A stretch of 64,000 nt of DNA from Halorubrum sp. PV6 (GCF_003990725.2 NZ_CP030064.1:806001-870000), one strand, 5' to 3'. Counted from the first letter of the stretch, positions 7,484 through 16,053 are shown. The notes: generated by a model not told the origin, from the sequence alone. A program made the numbers and translations.

Positions 7484-9576
7484 GGCCGCATCACCTCCTC
7501 AGGGAGCCGCGTGTCGACGATGAGTTCGATCAGCTCCAGGAAGCCCATCTCGTAGGGGATGACGCCGAGCAGCACCGCGAGGCTCATCGCGGTGAGGATG
7601 GGGCCGAGGGTGAACCATGTCGACTCGCGCCCGCGGAGGGCGTCGAGGCCGTCGATGTGTCGCCAGCCGCCGGCCGGCGGGCCGCCGCCGTGGCCGTCGT
7701 GGCCGTCGTGGCCGTCGTGGCCGTCGTGGCCATCGGCTTCTGGGGGCTCGTCGCCGCCGGTCGCCGCCTCACCGCGCCCTCGCCCGAACGGCACGTCGAC
7801 GTCCGAGGGCCGCCGGTCGACCGCGTAGTCGCCGGTGTCGACGCGCTCCGCCGGCTCGGAGAAGTCCCGGTCGCTCGTGTCGAAGTCCGGGCGGACCACG
7901 CCGTCCTCGTCGGTCGGGAGGTCGTCCATCTCCGCGTCGGGAATGTCGGAGTCGTCCGGGAGGTCCGGGTCGGTGGTCGCCGCATCCTCGCCGTCGACCG
8001 CCGAGTCGCCCTCCGCGCTCTCGACGAGGGAGGCGTCGTCGTCTTCGGATCCGTCGTCTGTGTCGTCGACCTCATCGTCGCCTGCGCGGCCGCCGTCGGC
8101 GGCCGCGTCGTCGTCTGCGCGGCCGCCGTCGGTCGCCGCCAGCGTCGACCGCGACTCACCGCCCAGCCGGAACTCGACGAGCGGCTTCGCGTCGTGGGCG
8201 TCCTCCGCCTCGAAGAAGGCGGTGTAGATGACGGGCCAGAAGTACGCGATGTTGAGCACCCCGGAGAGCAGCAGCGCCCCGACGAGGTAGTAGGCGACCG
8301 GCGTCAACTGCGCGCCCATCCGGATCCCGCCGATCAGCATGTAGTACTTGCTGACGAACCCGGCCAGAAGCGGAATCCCCGCCATTCCGAGCGAGGCGAC
8401 GGTAAACGCGCCCATCGTGAGCGGCATCCGCTTGCCGATCCCCGCCATCTCCGAGATGTAGTCGGTGTGCGTCGAGACGTGGATGTTCCCCGCACAGAAG
8501 AACAGGGTGAGCTTCATGAAGGCGTGCGCCGGGATGTGGAGCAGCGCGCCGACGAGCCCGTACCAGCCGAACAGCCCGAGCCCGAGGATGATGTAGCTCA
8601 ACTGGCTCACCGTCGAGTAGGCGAGCCGCTGTTTCAGGTGGTCCTTCCGCATGGCGATGATCGACGCGGCCGTCAGGGTGACGGCGCCGATAGTCGATAA
8701 GACGAGCCCGGCCGTGAAGCCGAAGGGCAGCGAGAGGTCGAAGACCAGCTCGGGGCCGAACACGTCGAGGACGACCCGCGAGACGCCGAACGCGCCGGAC
8801 TTGACGACCGCGACCGCGTGGAGCAGCCCGGAGACGGGCGTCGGCGCGACCATCGCCTCGGGGAGCCACTGGTGGAGCGGCATGATCCCGGCTTTCACGC
8901 CGAACCCGATCGCGAGCAGGAAGAAGGCGAGCATCGCGAGGCCGGGGTCGGCGTTCGCGAGTTCTTGAATGCCGCCGGCGGTAAAGGAGACGTTGCCGGC
9001 GATCAGGTAGACGAGGGCCGTCCCGGCGAGGACGAGGACGCCGCCGCCGAACATCGTGTACGCGAGGTATTTCCGGCCCGCAGAGCGCGCCTCGTCGGTC
9101 TCGTCGTGGGCGACGAGGGGGTACGTCGCGATAGAGAGAATCTCGTAGAACACGAAGATGGTCACGAGATTGCCCGCGAACGCGATCCCCATCGTCGCCG
9201 ACAGCGACACCGCGAACGCGGCGAAATAGCGGGTCTGATTCGTCTCGTCGTTGCCGCGCATGTAACCGATGCTGTAAAACGAGGTGACGATCCACAGCCC
9301 GCTCGCGAGGAACGCGAACAGCATGCCGAGCGCGTCCGCGCGCAACACGAAGTCGATGCCGGGCAGGAACGTCCCGAGGCTGGTCTCGAACACCGCGCCC
9401 TCCAAGACGGCCGGCAGCATCGAGGCGACGATCGCGAACTTCGCGACCGCTGCGGCGATCGTCCACCCTTCGCGGACGTTCGGGGAACGGTACGACGCGA
9501 CGATGAAAAACGCCGCGACGAACGAGACGAGAACCGCCAGTAGGGGTCGGAGATCGGTGATGGGTGCGTCTATCAT
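7480..9576 (-). CDS. mnhD2: MrpD/NuoN-type subunit with a long acidic His/Asp-rich insertion
   Basis: 698 aa proton-channel subunit. The membrane part is residues about 1-475 and carries the family glutamate (FVFYEILSIATYP), HQWLPEAMVAPTPVSGLLHA and the lysine AVVKSGAF. It is followed by ~165 acidic, low-complexity residues and a DGHDGHDGHDGHGGG run. Two further hydrophobic segments close the protein, including GPILTAMSLAVLLGVIPYEMG. The start was set at ATG 9576, which overlaps the upstream stop as ATGA. An upstream ATG would add 11 atypical residues. The insertion is unusual for MrpD and looks metal-binding or charge-screening. Confidence 0.88.
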   Translation of the reverse strand: MIDAPITDLRPLLAVLVSFVAAFFIVASYRSPNVREGWTIAAAVAKFAIVASMLPAVLEGAVFETSLGTFLPGIDFVLRADALGMLFAFLASGLWIVTSFYSIGYMRGNDETNQTRYFAAFAVSLSATMGIAFAGNLVTIFVFYEILSIATYPLVAHDETDEARSAGRKYLAYTMFGGGVLVLAGTALVYLIAGNVSFTAGGIQELANADPGLAMLAFFLLAIGFGVKAGIMPLHQWLPEAMVAPTPVSGLLHAVAVVKSGAFGVSRVVLDVFGPELVFDLSLPFGFTAGLVLSTIGAVTLTAASIIAMRKDHLKQRLAYSTVSQLSYIILGLGLFGWYGLVGALLHIPAHAFMKLTLFFCAGNIHVSTHTDYISEMAGIGKRMPLTMGAFTVASLGMAGIPLLAGFVSKYYMLIGGIRMGAQLTPVAYYLVGALLLSGVLNIAYFWPVIYTAFFEAEDAHDAKPLVEFRLGGESRSTLAATDGGRADDDAAADGGRAGDDEVDDTDDGSEDDDASLVESAEGDSAVDGEDAATTDPDLPDDSDIPDAEMDDLPTDEDGVVRPDFDTSDRDFSEPAERVDTGDYAVDRRPSDVDVPFGRGRGEAATGGDEPPEADGHDGHDGHDGHDGHGGGPPAGGWRHIDGLDALRGRESTWFTLGPILTAMSLAVLLGVIPYEMGFLELIELIVDTRLPEEVMRP
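7690..7735 (-). repeat. Coding micro-repeat (Asp-Gly-His) inside the Mrp subunit
   Basis: Near-perfect 9-bp tandem repeat (tggccgtcg on the plus strand), about five units, encoding the Asp-Gly-His run of the preceding CDS. Its length is likely to vary by slippage. Confidence 0.8.
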
Positions 9577-11168
9577 GCGAACACCTCCGTGAGGAACGGC
9601 GCGAACCACTCGAACAGTGCGAAGCCGCCGAAGCCGAGCGCGACGGTCGAAAGCGCGGTGAGGATGAGAACGACGAGCGACCCCGCGGGCACACGGTCCG
9701 GAACGAACCGCGGCCGGGGCGCTCCCTCGACGGGCGCGAGCAGCGCGTCGTCGGTCGCCGACTCGTGCCCGCCGTCGACCGCGACGCCGGCGTGATCGTC
9801 GCCGTCGTCACCGTGACCGCCCGACAGGCCGGCGCCGGCGAAGTAGAACCGCTCTATCACGCGCGCGACGTACGACAGGGTGAACAGCGTGCTGATGAAT
9901 ATCACGACCGCGAACCCGACGCCCGCGGGGTCGCCGCCGGCCATGCTCGACTCCACCGCGCCGACGCCGATGTACCACTTCCCGAGGAAGCCGATCGACG
10001 GCGGGATCCCGACGAGACCGAGACCGAGCAGCGCGACGGCGCCGCTCGTGTACGGCGCGGATCGCGCCGCGCTCGCGAGGTCGTCGAGTTCTCTGGCGCC
10101 GTAGCCGAGCGCCAGCAGGCCGATCCCCAAGAAGAGGCCGAACTTCAACAGCCCGTGACCGACGAGGTGGACGATCCCGCCGAGCAGCGCGGTCTCGTTC
10201 GCGAGCGCGACCGCGGCGACGATCATCCCGAACTGGGCGACCGAGGAGTACGCGAACATGCGTTTCAGGTCCGACTGCATCGCCGCGAGGACGGACCCCG
10301 CGAGGATCGAGGTGCCCGCGACGACGAGCATCCCCGTCGTGATCGCGTCGTTGGCCGCGAGGAAGTCGACCGTGAAGACGGTGTAGGAGACGCGGATCAG
10401 CGCGTACGCGCTCACGGTCGACACGAGCGCCGCGACGACGGTCGTCACCGAGTCCGGCGCGCGCTGGTAGGCGTCCGGCTGCCACGCGTGGACCGGGAAC
10501 ACGGCGATCTTCAGGCCGAGTCCGGCGACTATCAGCGCGTAGCTCGCTCGGATCAGCGGATCGGCGTAACTCGCCTGCGCGACGATCTGCGTCTGCATGT
10601 CCAGCATGTTCAGCGTCCCCGTCGCGAGGAACGCGTAGCCGACGCCGAGGAGGTACAGCGAGGCCCCGACCGTCCCCACCACGAGGTACTTCAGCGAGGC
10701 GTAGGCGCTCGCGCCCGACCGGTCGGCCGCGATGAGCGCGTACGTCGAGATCCCGACGATCTCTAAGAACACGAACATGTTGAACAGGTCGCCCGTGAGC
10801 GTGAGCCCGGCCAGTCCGCCGACCAAGAGCAGGTAGGCGCTGTAAAACGAGTTCCCGCGCGGGCCGGCGACACGGGCAAAGACGAGCGTCGCCAGCGCGA
10901 CAGCGGCGACCAACGCGAGCACCGCGACGGACAGTTCGTCGGCGACCAGTTCGATCCCGATCGGCGGCTGGTACGTCCCCAGCGCGTGCGAGAGCGGGCC
11001 GCCGCGGGCGACTTCGAGGCCGATGGCTCCCGCGAGCCCGGCGAAGACGGTCGTCGCGACCGCCGCCGTCGGCCAGCCGACGCGCTCGTACTTCACGCCG
11101 AGCGCGAGCGGGAAGGTCGCCGCGACGAGCGGAACGGCGATGGCGACCGGCAACAGGACGTCACTCAT
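9573..11168 (-). CDS. mnhD: Mrp antiporter subunit D (proton-channel subunit)
   Basis: 531 aa, about 14 membrane helices, MrpD/NuoN family. It shows the conserved MFVFLEIVGISTYALIA glutamate helix, HAWQPDAYQRAPDSV and the AYALIRVSY helix. A soluble His/Asp/Gly-rich loop (GGHGDDGDDHAGVAVDGGHE) sits near residue 460. The start ATG at 11168 overlaps the MnhC stop by 8 nt. The open frame continues 54 residues further upstream inside mnhC, but these are not family-like. It is a core subunit of the Na+/H+ antiporter complex. Confidence 0.92.
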   Translation of the reverse strand: MSDVLLPVAIAVPLVAATFPLALGVKYERVGWPTAAVATTVFAGLAGAIGLEVARGGPLSHALGTYQPPIGIELVADELSVAVLALVAAVALATLVFARVAGPRGNSFYSAYLLLVGGLAGLTLTGDLFNMFVFLEIVGISTYALIAADRSGASAYASLKYLVVGTVGASLYLLGVGYAFLATGTLNMLDMQTQIVAQASYADPLIRASYALIVAGLGLKIAVFPVHAWQPDAYQRAPDSVTTVVAALVSTVSAYALIRVSYTVFTVDFLAANDAITTGMLVVAGTSILAGSVLAAMQSDLKRMFAYSSVAQFGMIVAAVALANETALLGGIVHLVGHGLLKFGLFLGIGLLALGYGARELDDLASAARSAPYTSGAVALLGLGLVGIPPSIGFLGKWYIGVGAVESSMAGGDPAGVGFAVVIFISTLFTLSYVARVIERFYFAGAGLSGGHGDDGDDHAGVAVDGGHESATDDALLAPVEGAPRPRFVPDRVPAGSLVVLILTALSTVALGFGGFALFEWFAPFLTEVFA

Positions 11169-11748
11169 CGACGGCACCTCCGTCGGTGGCGGCCGACTCG
11201 TCGGTCGCGACGCCGGGAGCCAGCCCCGCGTCGTCGGCTTCGGTCGCCGCCCCCTCCGGGAGCCCGGCGTCGCCGCCGTCGGCCGCCGCCGACCGCGCCG
11301 GCAGCGTCCCCTCGTCGCGCAACAGCTCACGGAGCACGTCGGTGCGGAGCGTCCCGTACTCGTCGTAGATGCGGATACACAGCGCGAGCCCCACCGCGGT
11401 GAGGCTCACGCCGACCACGATGGCGGTGAGCACGATCACGTGCGGGAGCGGGCTGACGTAGAGCCCCGTCTCGGCGCCGCCCTCCGGAACGATCGGAATC
11501 GCGCCGCCGTCGACGTACGCCGACGCGATGAACAGGAGGAAGATGGCGGTCTGAAACAGATTGAGCCCGATGATCTTCTTCACGAGGTTGGGGTTGGCGA
11601 TCATCATGTAGAGTCCGATACACAGGAGCAGCGCGAACGCGACGTACGCGTGTCTCGTCGTCAGCACCTCGACTGCGGCGGCGGTCGCGGTGCCGGACGC
11701 GAGGCGTCTGGCGACGCCGGCGGCCGCGTCGGCGACGACGGCCGTCAT
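11161..11748 (-). CDS. mnhC: Mrp antiporter subunit C (NuoK-like)
   Basis: 195 aa. Three membrane helices in about residues 30-125 carry the MnhC/NuoK pattern (GLYMMIANPNLVKKIIGLNL, LPHVIVLTAIVVGVSLTAVG). The ~70-residue C-terminal tail is Ala/Asp/Glu-rich and probably cytoplasmic, which makes the protein longer than the usual ~115 aa. ATG overlaps the mnhB stop (ATGA). It assembles with the D and A subunits. Confidence 0.92.
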   Translation of the reverse strand: MTAVVADAAAGVARRLASGTATAAAVEVLTTRHAYVAFALLLCIGLYMMIANPNLVKKIIGLNLFQTAIFLLFIASAYVDGGAIPIVPEGGAETGLYVSPLPHVIVLTAIVVGVSLTAVGLALCIRIYDEYGTLRTDVLRELLRDEGTLPARSAAADGGDAGLPEGAATEADDAGLAPGVATDESAATDGGAVDE

Positions 11749-12458
11749 CGGTCACCTCCCCCGCGGACCGAGTCGCTCCCGGCCGCACCGCGGGCGTCGC
11801 GACCGCCGTCGGCCACCGCGGCGTTCTCGTCCCCGTCGCCCTCGTCGTCGCGGGACTCGCCCGACTCGCCGGTGCCGAATCCGCCATCGCCCGCGAAGCC
11901 GTTCGCGAGCAGGAAGAACAGCCCCATGAGGACGCCGCTCACGATGGGGGCGATCCCGACGATCTCTACCCCTTCCATCCCGTACTTGACGGGGTCGAGG
12001 ATCGGTATCGGCAGGAGGTCGTACTGGAGGAACGCCCCACCGAGCGCGACCGGGACGAGGCCGATCCCGGCGAACGCGAGCGCGCCGCCGACCGCGAGCG
12101 CGACGACGACGGTGTTCGCGAGCCAGCTGCGGGTGGCCTCGATGCCGAACGCGAACGCGATCATGAACACGACCGCGGCCATGATCGCGCCGCCCTGGAA
12201 CCCGCCGCCGGGCGACCCGCTCCCGTGGAAGGTGACGAAGAGCCCGAAGGTGAACGCGAACGGCGCGACCACCTTCACCGTCGGCATGATCACCTGACTC
12301 TCCGTGTACGGGGTTCCCTGCCGCCGCTCGGAGTCGAGCCGCCCGGAGCGGGGGACGGCGCGGTGCGGCGGGAGGTCGTCGTCGGCCCGGTCCGTCGGCG
12401 AGTCGTCGGTCGCATTCTCGGAGGGTGTGTCGGTCATGTCGATGTCGTCGTCGCTCAT
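11745..12458 (-). CDS. mnhB: Mrp antiporter subunit B (MnhB domain)
   Basis: 237 aa. A hydrophilic acidic N-terminus of about 55 residues precedes an MnhB domain with four helices (VIMPTVKVVAPFAFTFGLFV, HGSGSPGGGFQGGAIMA). The glycine-rich SPGGGFQGG loop is diagnostic. A Gly/Asp/Glu-rich tail follows. The start ATG at 12458 overlaps the preceding stop as ATGA. The frame stays open further upstream but is not MnhB-like there. Confidence 0.92.
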   Translation of the reverse strand: MSDDDIDMTDTPSENATDDSPTDRADDDLPPHRAVPRSGRLDSERRQGTPYTESQVIMPTVKVVAPFAFTFGLFVTFHGSGSPGGGFQGGAIMAAVVFMIAFAFGIEATRSWLANTVVVALAVGGALAFAGIGLVPVALGGAFLQYDLLPIPILDPVKYGMEGVEIVGIAPIVSGVLMGLFFLLANGFAGDGGFGTGESGESRDDEGDGDENAAVADGGRDARGAAGSDSVRGGGDR

Positions 12459-13024
12459 GCGAACGCCTCCCGGTGTAACACGATCAGCGCCGCGATGCCG
12501 CCGGCGAAGACGACGACCGCCTCGCCGAACGTGTCGAAGCCGCGGAACGCCGCCAGCACGGCCATCACGGTGTTTTCGACGCCGGTCTGCGAGTACGATT
12601 CGGCGAGGTACCACTGGCTCACCTCCGGGTTCGACCAGACCGGCGCGTCCGGCGAGCCGATCGCCGGGATGTCGCCCATCGTGAGCAGCAGGCCGGCGAA
12701 CAGCAGTCCGGCCGCGCCCGCCGCGGGGAGGTTCACCGACTCGAACACCGCGTCGTGGTCGATCCGCGTCGTCTTCGCGAGCGTCACCAAGAGCAGCACG
12801 GTCGTCACGCCGGCCGATATCGCGGCCTCGGTCATCGCCACGTCGGGGGCGCGGTAGAACGTGTACAGCGCGGCCATCCCGAGGCTGTACGCCCCGAACA
12901 CGATGACCGCGGCGAGCACGTCCCGAGCGAGCGCGGTCGCGAGCGCGGTGAGGACGACGAACGCGAGCAGGCTCGCCTCGATGGCGGTGACCTGCGCGAC
13001 GACGGCGGGGGAGAGCGCGGTCAT
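12455..13024 (-). CDS. Mrp subunit, MrpA C-terminal/DUF4040-type domain protein
   Basis: 189 aa membrane protein matching the C-terminal piece of bacterial MrpA (DUF4040 then MnhB-like), here a separate gene. AVIVFGAYSLGMAALYTFYRAPDVAMTEAAISAG is the recognisable segment (shown only in part: YRAPDVAMTEAAISAG). The final ~45 residues include ENTVMAVLAAFRGFDTFGEA, also MrpA-like. ATG at 13024 overlaps the mnhG stop. The separation of this domain from a large MrpA subunit is typical of archaeal Mrp operons. Confidence 0.88.
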   Translation of the reverse strand: MTALSPAVVAQVTAIEASLLAFVVLTALATALARDVLAAVIVFGAYSLGMAALYTFYRAPDVAMTEAAISAGVTTVLLLVTLAKTTRIDHDAVFESVNLPAAGAAGLLFAGLLLTMGDIPAIGSPDAPVWSNPEVSQWYLAESYSQTGVENTVMAVLAAFRGFDTFGEAVVVFAGGIAALIVLHREAFA

Positions 13025-13350
13025 CGGCGCTCGTCCCCCTCGGTCCACGGCACGATTCCGTCCTCGAAGGCGGCGCGGGCGATCCCGTGAGCCGCCGTGG
13101 GGTTCGTCACGAAGATGAAAAACAGCAGGAGGACGCTCTTGACCCCGGCGGACTCCCAGCCGACGGCGAGCGCGACGGCGGCCAGGCCGAACCCGGCGCC
13201 GAGCGTGTCCGCCTGGGAGGCGGTGTGCGCCCGCGAGTACACGTCCGGGAGCCGGAGCACGCCCGTCATCGCGACGAACGAGAAGAACAGGCCGAGCAGG
13301 GTGAAGACGACGACCAGCCCCAGCCGAACCGTTCCGAGCGCGTCTATCAC
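13021..13350 (-). CDS. mnhG: Mrp antiporter subunit G
   Basis: 109 aa with three membrane helices. The family signature GVLRLPDVYSRAHTASQADT is clear, followed by SVLLLFFIFVTNPTAAHGIA. It is needed for assembly of the Mrp complex in bacteria. ATG overlaps the mnhF stop by 4 nt. Confidence 0.95.
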   Translation of the reverse strand: MIDALGTVRLGLVVVFTLLGLFFSFVAMTGVLRLPDVYSRAHTASQADTLGAGFGLAAVALAVGWESAGVKSVLLLFFIFVTNPTAAHGIARAAFEDGIVPWTEGDERR

Positions 13351-13652
13351 AGCACACCACCTCGCTCAACGGTGAACTTCGAGATGGCGATGGCCATCAG
13401 GAAGTTCAACAGCGCGTACACCAGGGCGATATCCAGGAAGGTCGGCTCGGAGAGCGCGGCGCTCAGGATGGCGAGGATGACGACGGTGTTCGTCCCGAGG
13501 ACGTTCACCGCGAGGACCCGGTCTTGCATCGTCGGGCCCTTCACGGCCCGGTAGAGCATTCCGATCGCCAAGACGGTGAAGCCGGCGGCCGCGAAGAGGA
13601 GGAACTCGCCGACGGTGTAGCCGGCGACGAGCGCGGCGTCGACGACGCTCAT
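13347..13652 (-). CDS. mnhF: Mrp antiporter subunit F
   Basis: 101 aa with three membrane helices and the MnhF/PhaF pattern KGPTMQDRVLAVNVLGTNTV. In some bacteria homologues also affect bile salt efflux. Here the operon position between E and G supports an antiporter role. ATG overlaps the mnhE stop by 4 nt. Confidence 0.95.
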   Translation of the reverse strand: MSVVDAALVAGYTVGEFLLFAAAGFTVLAIGMLYRAVKGPTMQDRVLAVNVLGTNTVVILAILSAALSEPTFLDIALVYALLNFLMAIAISKFTVERGGVL

Positions 13653-14881
13653 TCGTCGCCTCCCTCCGCCGGCTCTCGCCGGTCGTCGCGGCCATCACGT
13701 GGCTCGGCTGCGTCGGTCGCGTCGGTCGCGCCGCCGTCGGTCGCGGCTATCGGCAGCTCTTCCGTCGCGTCCGGCCCTTGGAGGATCGCGCAGTCGTCGC
13801 GCTCGCGGGGCGACGGCAGCCGCGCTGCCGACCGGCCGTAGTAGATGAAGCGCGTCCAGCGTTCCAGCGACCCGTCGAAGAGCCCGTCGCGGGCCGCCGG
13901 GATGAGCGAATGGACGTACAGGTCGCTGTCTCGGGCGCGAACCGTGAGCGTCCCCGGCGTCAGCGTGATGGAGTTCGCCAGCGTCATCAGCGGGAGCCCG
14001 CTGCCGACGATCACGCGCATCCGGTTCATGCTCGGCTCGATCGGCAGCCGCGGGTCGAGTATCACCCTGGCCACTTCGAGGTTCGCCTTGATGATCTCGA
14101 ACAGGAGGACCGGGACGTACAGGAGGCCGCGAAGGACGCGCAGCGGCGTCCGCGGGAACGCGGGTTCCGCGTCGAAACTCACCCGCGAGAGCGTTATCGA
14201 AACGATGGCCGCGGTCGCGACGCCGGTGACCCAGTCGAACCAGTAGAGCGGGTCGCCGAGCACGAAGTAGAAGGCGAGCGAGACGCCGAACATCGCGACG
14301 AACCGCTTTCCGGTGGCCTCGCTCCGGAGCCGCTCCCGGCGCGTCGGGCGCGTCACGGGCGCCGTCTCGACGCGCAGGTCGGTGTTCGACAGCGCGAACT
14401 CGAGCGGCTGCAAGAGGGTGGTGTTGCCGACGGGGGTGTACTCCGGGTCGAGTATCACCGTGTCGGCGTCGTGCGTCTCGGCGTAGGCGGCGAGGGCGTC
14501 AACGTAGTCGTCCGGTCCGAACAGGTACTCGTCGGCGCCGATGACCTCCGTCACGACCGTCACTTGGGGGCGCTCTCCGTCGGTGTCGTCGAGGTCGGAG
14601 TTCGCCCACGCCTCGGCGCGTTCGAGGACGCGCACGGCCTCGTTCGCGCGGTCTTCCGCGTCCGGGTCGCCGTTCCGCCACGACGCGATTTCCACGAGGT
14701 GAATGGTCGCGAAGCCGCCTTCGACGGCCGTCTCGACGACGTGTGCGGTCGTCGCTCGGAGGGTCGGGGTCGGCTCGACGGGCACGACGAGTCCCCCGGT
14801 CGGCGCGGTCGGCGAGCCGTCCGTCGCGTCGCCGCCGGCGTCGCTCGGGGTATCGGCGTCGGCGTCAGCCACCGACCACAC
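13649..14881 (-). CDS. mnhE: MnhE fused to an N-terminal universal-stress-protein-like domain
   Basis: 410 aa. Residues about 25-175 form an alpha/beta domain like UspA: a first strand (GLVVPVEPTPTLRATTAHVV), HLVEIA, and DADTVILDPEY near the end. Residues about 190-345 are a standard MnhE with helices and FEIIKANLEVARVILDPRLP. The C-terminus is an acidic tail. It is the first gene of the operon. The start is GTG 14881; a second in-frame GTG three codons later is equally possible. Fusion of a nucleotide-binding-type domain suggests regulation of antiport by ATP or stress, but this is inference. Confidence 0.88.
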   Translation of the reverse strand: MWSVADADADTPSDAGGDATDGSPTAPTGGLVVPVEPTPTLRATTAHVVETAVEGGFATIHLVEIASWRNGDPDAEDRANEAVRVLERAEAWANSDLDDTDGERPQVTVVTEVIGADEYLFGPDDYVDALAAYAETHDADTVILDPEYTPVGNTTLLQPLEFALSNTDLRVETAPVTRPTRRERLRSEATGKRFVAMFGVSLAFYFVLGDPLYWFDWVTGVATAAIVSITLSRVSFDAEPAFPRTPLRVLRGLLYVPVLLFEIIKANLEVARVILDPRLPIEPSMNRMRVIVGSGLPLMTLANSITLTPGTLTVRARDSDLYVHSLIPAARDGLFDGSLERWTRFIYYGRSAARLPSPRERDDCAILQGPDATEELPIAATDGGATDATDAAEPRDGRDDRREPAEGGDE

Positions 14882-15090
14882 CTCCAGCGGGACCGATGTT
14901 TGCCGTCTCTATGCACATGAGTAGCTCTGCTTACACACTTTCTCCACCGCCTCAAAACAGTTTGTATCCGCGGGGAGTACGCGGCGGGCGGGTCGGGCGA
15001 TGGGGTGGCCGACACGAGGGCTGACGCGGCGGGGGCGACCGGGGACGCGGCGAACGATCCGGGTCCGCGATCCGCCCGCCACCCGCGCCG

Positions 15091-15162
15091 GTTCTCCCCG
15101 TCTATCGGGCTCTCTCCGCCTATCGGGCTCTCCCCGCCTATCGGGCTCTCCCCGCCTATCGG
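15091..15162. repeat. 18-bp tandem repeat (about 3.5 copies) at a gene's 3' end
   Basis: The unit cctatcgggctctccccg occurs at 15119-15136 and 15137-15154. A one-off variant is at 15101-15118 and partial units flank the array. The partial unit at 15155-15163 supplies the TAG stop of the upstream HTH/zinc-ribbon gene. Because the period is a multiple of three, the same stop recurs in frame in each copy. Confidence 0.85.
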
Positions 15163-15431
15163 ATCACGAAGGCCGGCTCTTCGATCCGCTCGCTCTTGCA
15201 CTCCGGGCACCGCGAGGGCTCGTTTATCGGGTCGTCGAACCCGTCGAAGCCGCAGTCGCGGCACTCGGGCGGCGCGACCAGCAGTTCGGCGTCGCCGTCG
15301 ACCGACCGCGAAACGTGCTCCACGTGGTCGTACACCACGGGCGTCGGCAGCGACAGCGCCGCCCCGAGGTCGCTCGCGGTCGCCGGGCCCTCACGGAGCG
15401 TGTCGGCGATGCGCTGGCGTGTCGTCTCCAT
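15156..15431 (-). CDS. Transcriptional regulator, HTH fused to zinc ribbon
   Basis: 91 aa. The N-terminal winged-helix part (TTRQRIADTLREGPATASDL, then PTPVVYDHVEHVSRS) resembles small archaeal HTH regulators. The C-terminal rubredoxin-like ribbon has Cys57, Cys60, Cys75 and Cys78 (CRDC...CPEC). The architecture matches COG3357-type predicted regulators. ATG at 15431 lies just after an AT-rich TATA-like run (ttttatata, about 15453-15461 on the minus strand), suggesting leaderless expression. Confidence 0.82.
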   Translation of the reverse strand: METTRQRIADTLREGPATASDLGAALSLPTPVVYDHVEHVSRSVDGDAELLVAPPECRDCGFDGFDDPINEPSRCPECKSERIEEPAFVIR

Positions 15432-15524
15432 GCGTCGCGTTCGGCGGCAGTATATAAAACGTCGGCGGCGATGCGCAGTCGGAATACGGGCGATTCCGTC
15501 GCAGACGCCCCCTCGACGGCCGGC

Positions 15525-15890
15525 TCAGGCCAGCCACAGGAGCCGCAGGTTGCTCGCGGTGAGGTAGGTGCCGACCACGGTCAGGAGGACCGGCGGAAAA
15601 TAGTAGAGGAGCGTGTCGCCCTCGCGGGTGCCCTGGACGCTGATCCAGAGCATGACGAGGTACACCGCTATCTTCAAGCCGACGAGCCCGGCGAGGCCGA
15701 ACTCGCCGAGCACGAGGACGATGACCGGATTCGCCTCGTCTATCGTCGGGACGTACTCCAAGAACGCGATAGTCGAGACGATGTCGCCGACGCCGTACGT
15801 CGCCGTCGCGGCGATCCACAGCCAGTAGAACTCCTGTGGCCGGCGGCTGTACGCTGGGCGCTGTCGCCGTCGGTCGGGGGCCCGAGACAC
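15525..15890 (-). CDS. Small haloarchaeal membrane protein, unknown
   Basis: 121 aa from the GTG at 15890. Three to four hydrophobic helices are visible: FYWLWIAATATYGVGDIVST, GLAGLVGLKIAVYLVMLW and YYFPPVLLTVVGTYLTAS. It resembles the DUF5658-like group of small membrane proteins in general layout, but I do not recognise a function. The frame remains open to ATG 15971; that extension is Arg/Gly-rich and overlaps tandem repeats, so GTG 15890 is preferred with moderate certainty. Confidence 0.65.
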   Translation of the reverse strand: MSRAPDRRRQRPAYSRRPQEFYWLWIAATATYGVGDIVSTIAFLEYVPTIDEANPVIVLVLGEFGLAGLVGLKIAVYLVMLWISVQGTREGDTLLYYFPPVLLTVVGTYLTASNLRLLWLA

Positions 15891-15972
15891 GCCTCGACCT
15901 GTCGCGGCGACGACGTGAATCTGCCGGTTCACGCCGAGACAGGGCAGGCGTTGGCGGGTCGGCAGCGGCATC

Positions 15973-16024
15973 GGTCGGTTCCGAATCGTGGGTCGGTTCC
16001 GAATCGCTGGTCGGTTCCGAATCG
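15973..16024. repeat. 18-bp-spaced tandem repeat upstream of nth
   Basis: Three exact copies of ggtcggttccgaatcg start at 15973, 15991 and 16009. They lie between the divergent small membrane protein gene and nth, ending 30 bp before the nth ATG. No hairpin is evident. Position suggests either a regulatory array or a neutral minisatellite. Confidence 0.85.
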
Positions 16025-16053
16025 TTCAATGGCGCCCGCGCGGTGTGATCGGC

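Noticed and set aside
5630-7555. 641-codon plus-strand open frame opposite the Mrp subunit
   Set aside because: Composed of Arg/Glu/His-rich shadow sequence; the minus strand encodes a clear NuoL-like protein.
15973-16024. Regularly spaced repeats upstream of nth as a CRISPR or origin
   Set aside because: Only three units with 2-bp variable gaps; no Orc1/Cdc6 gene or ORB-like motif nearby.
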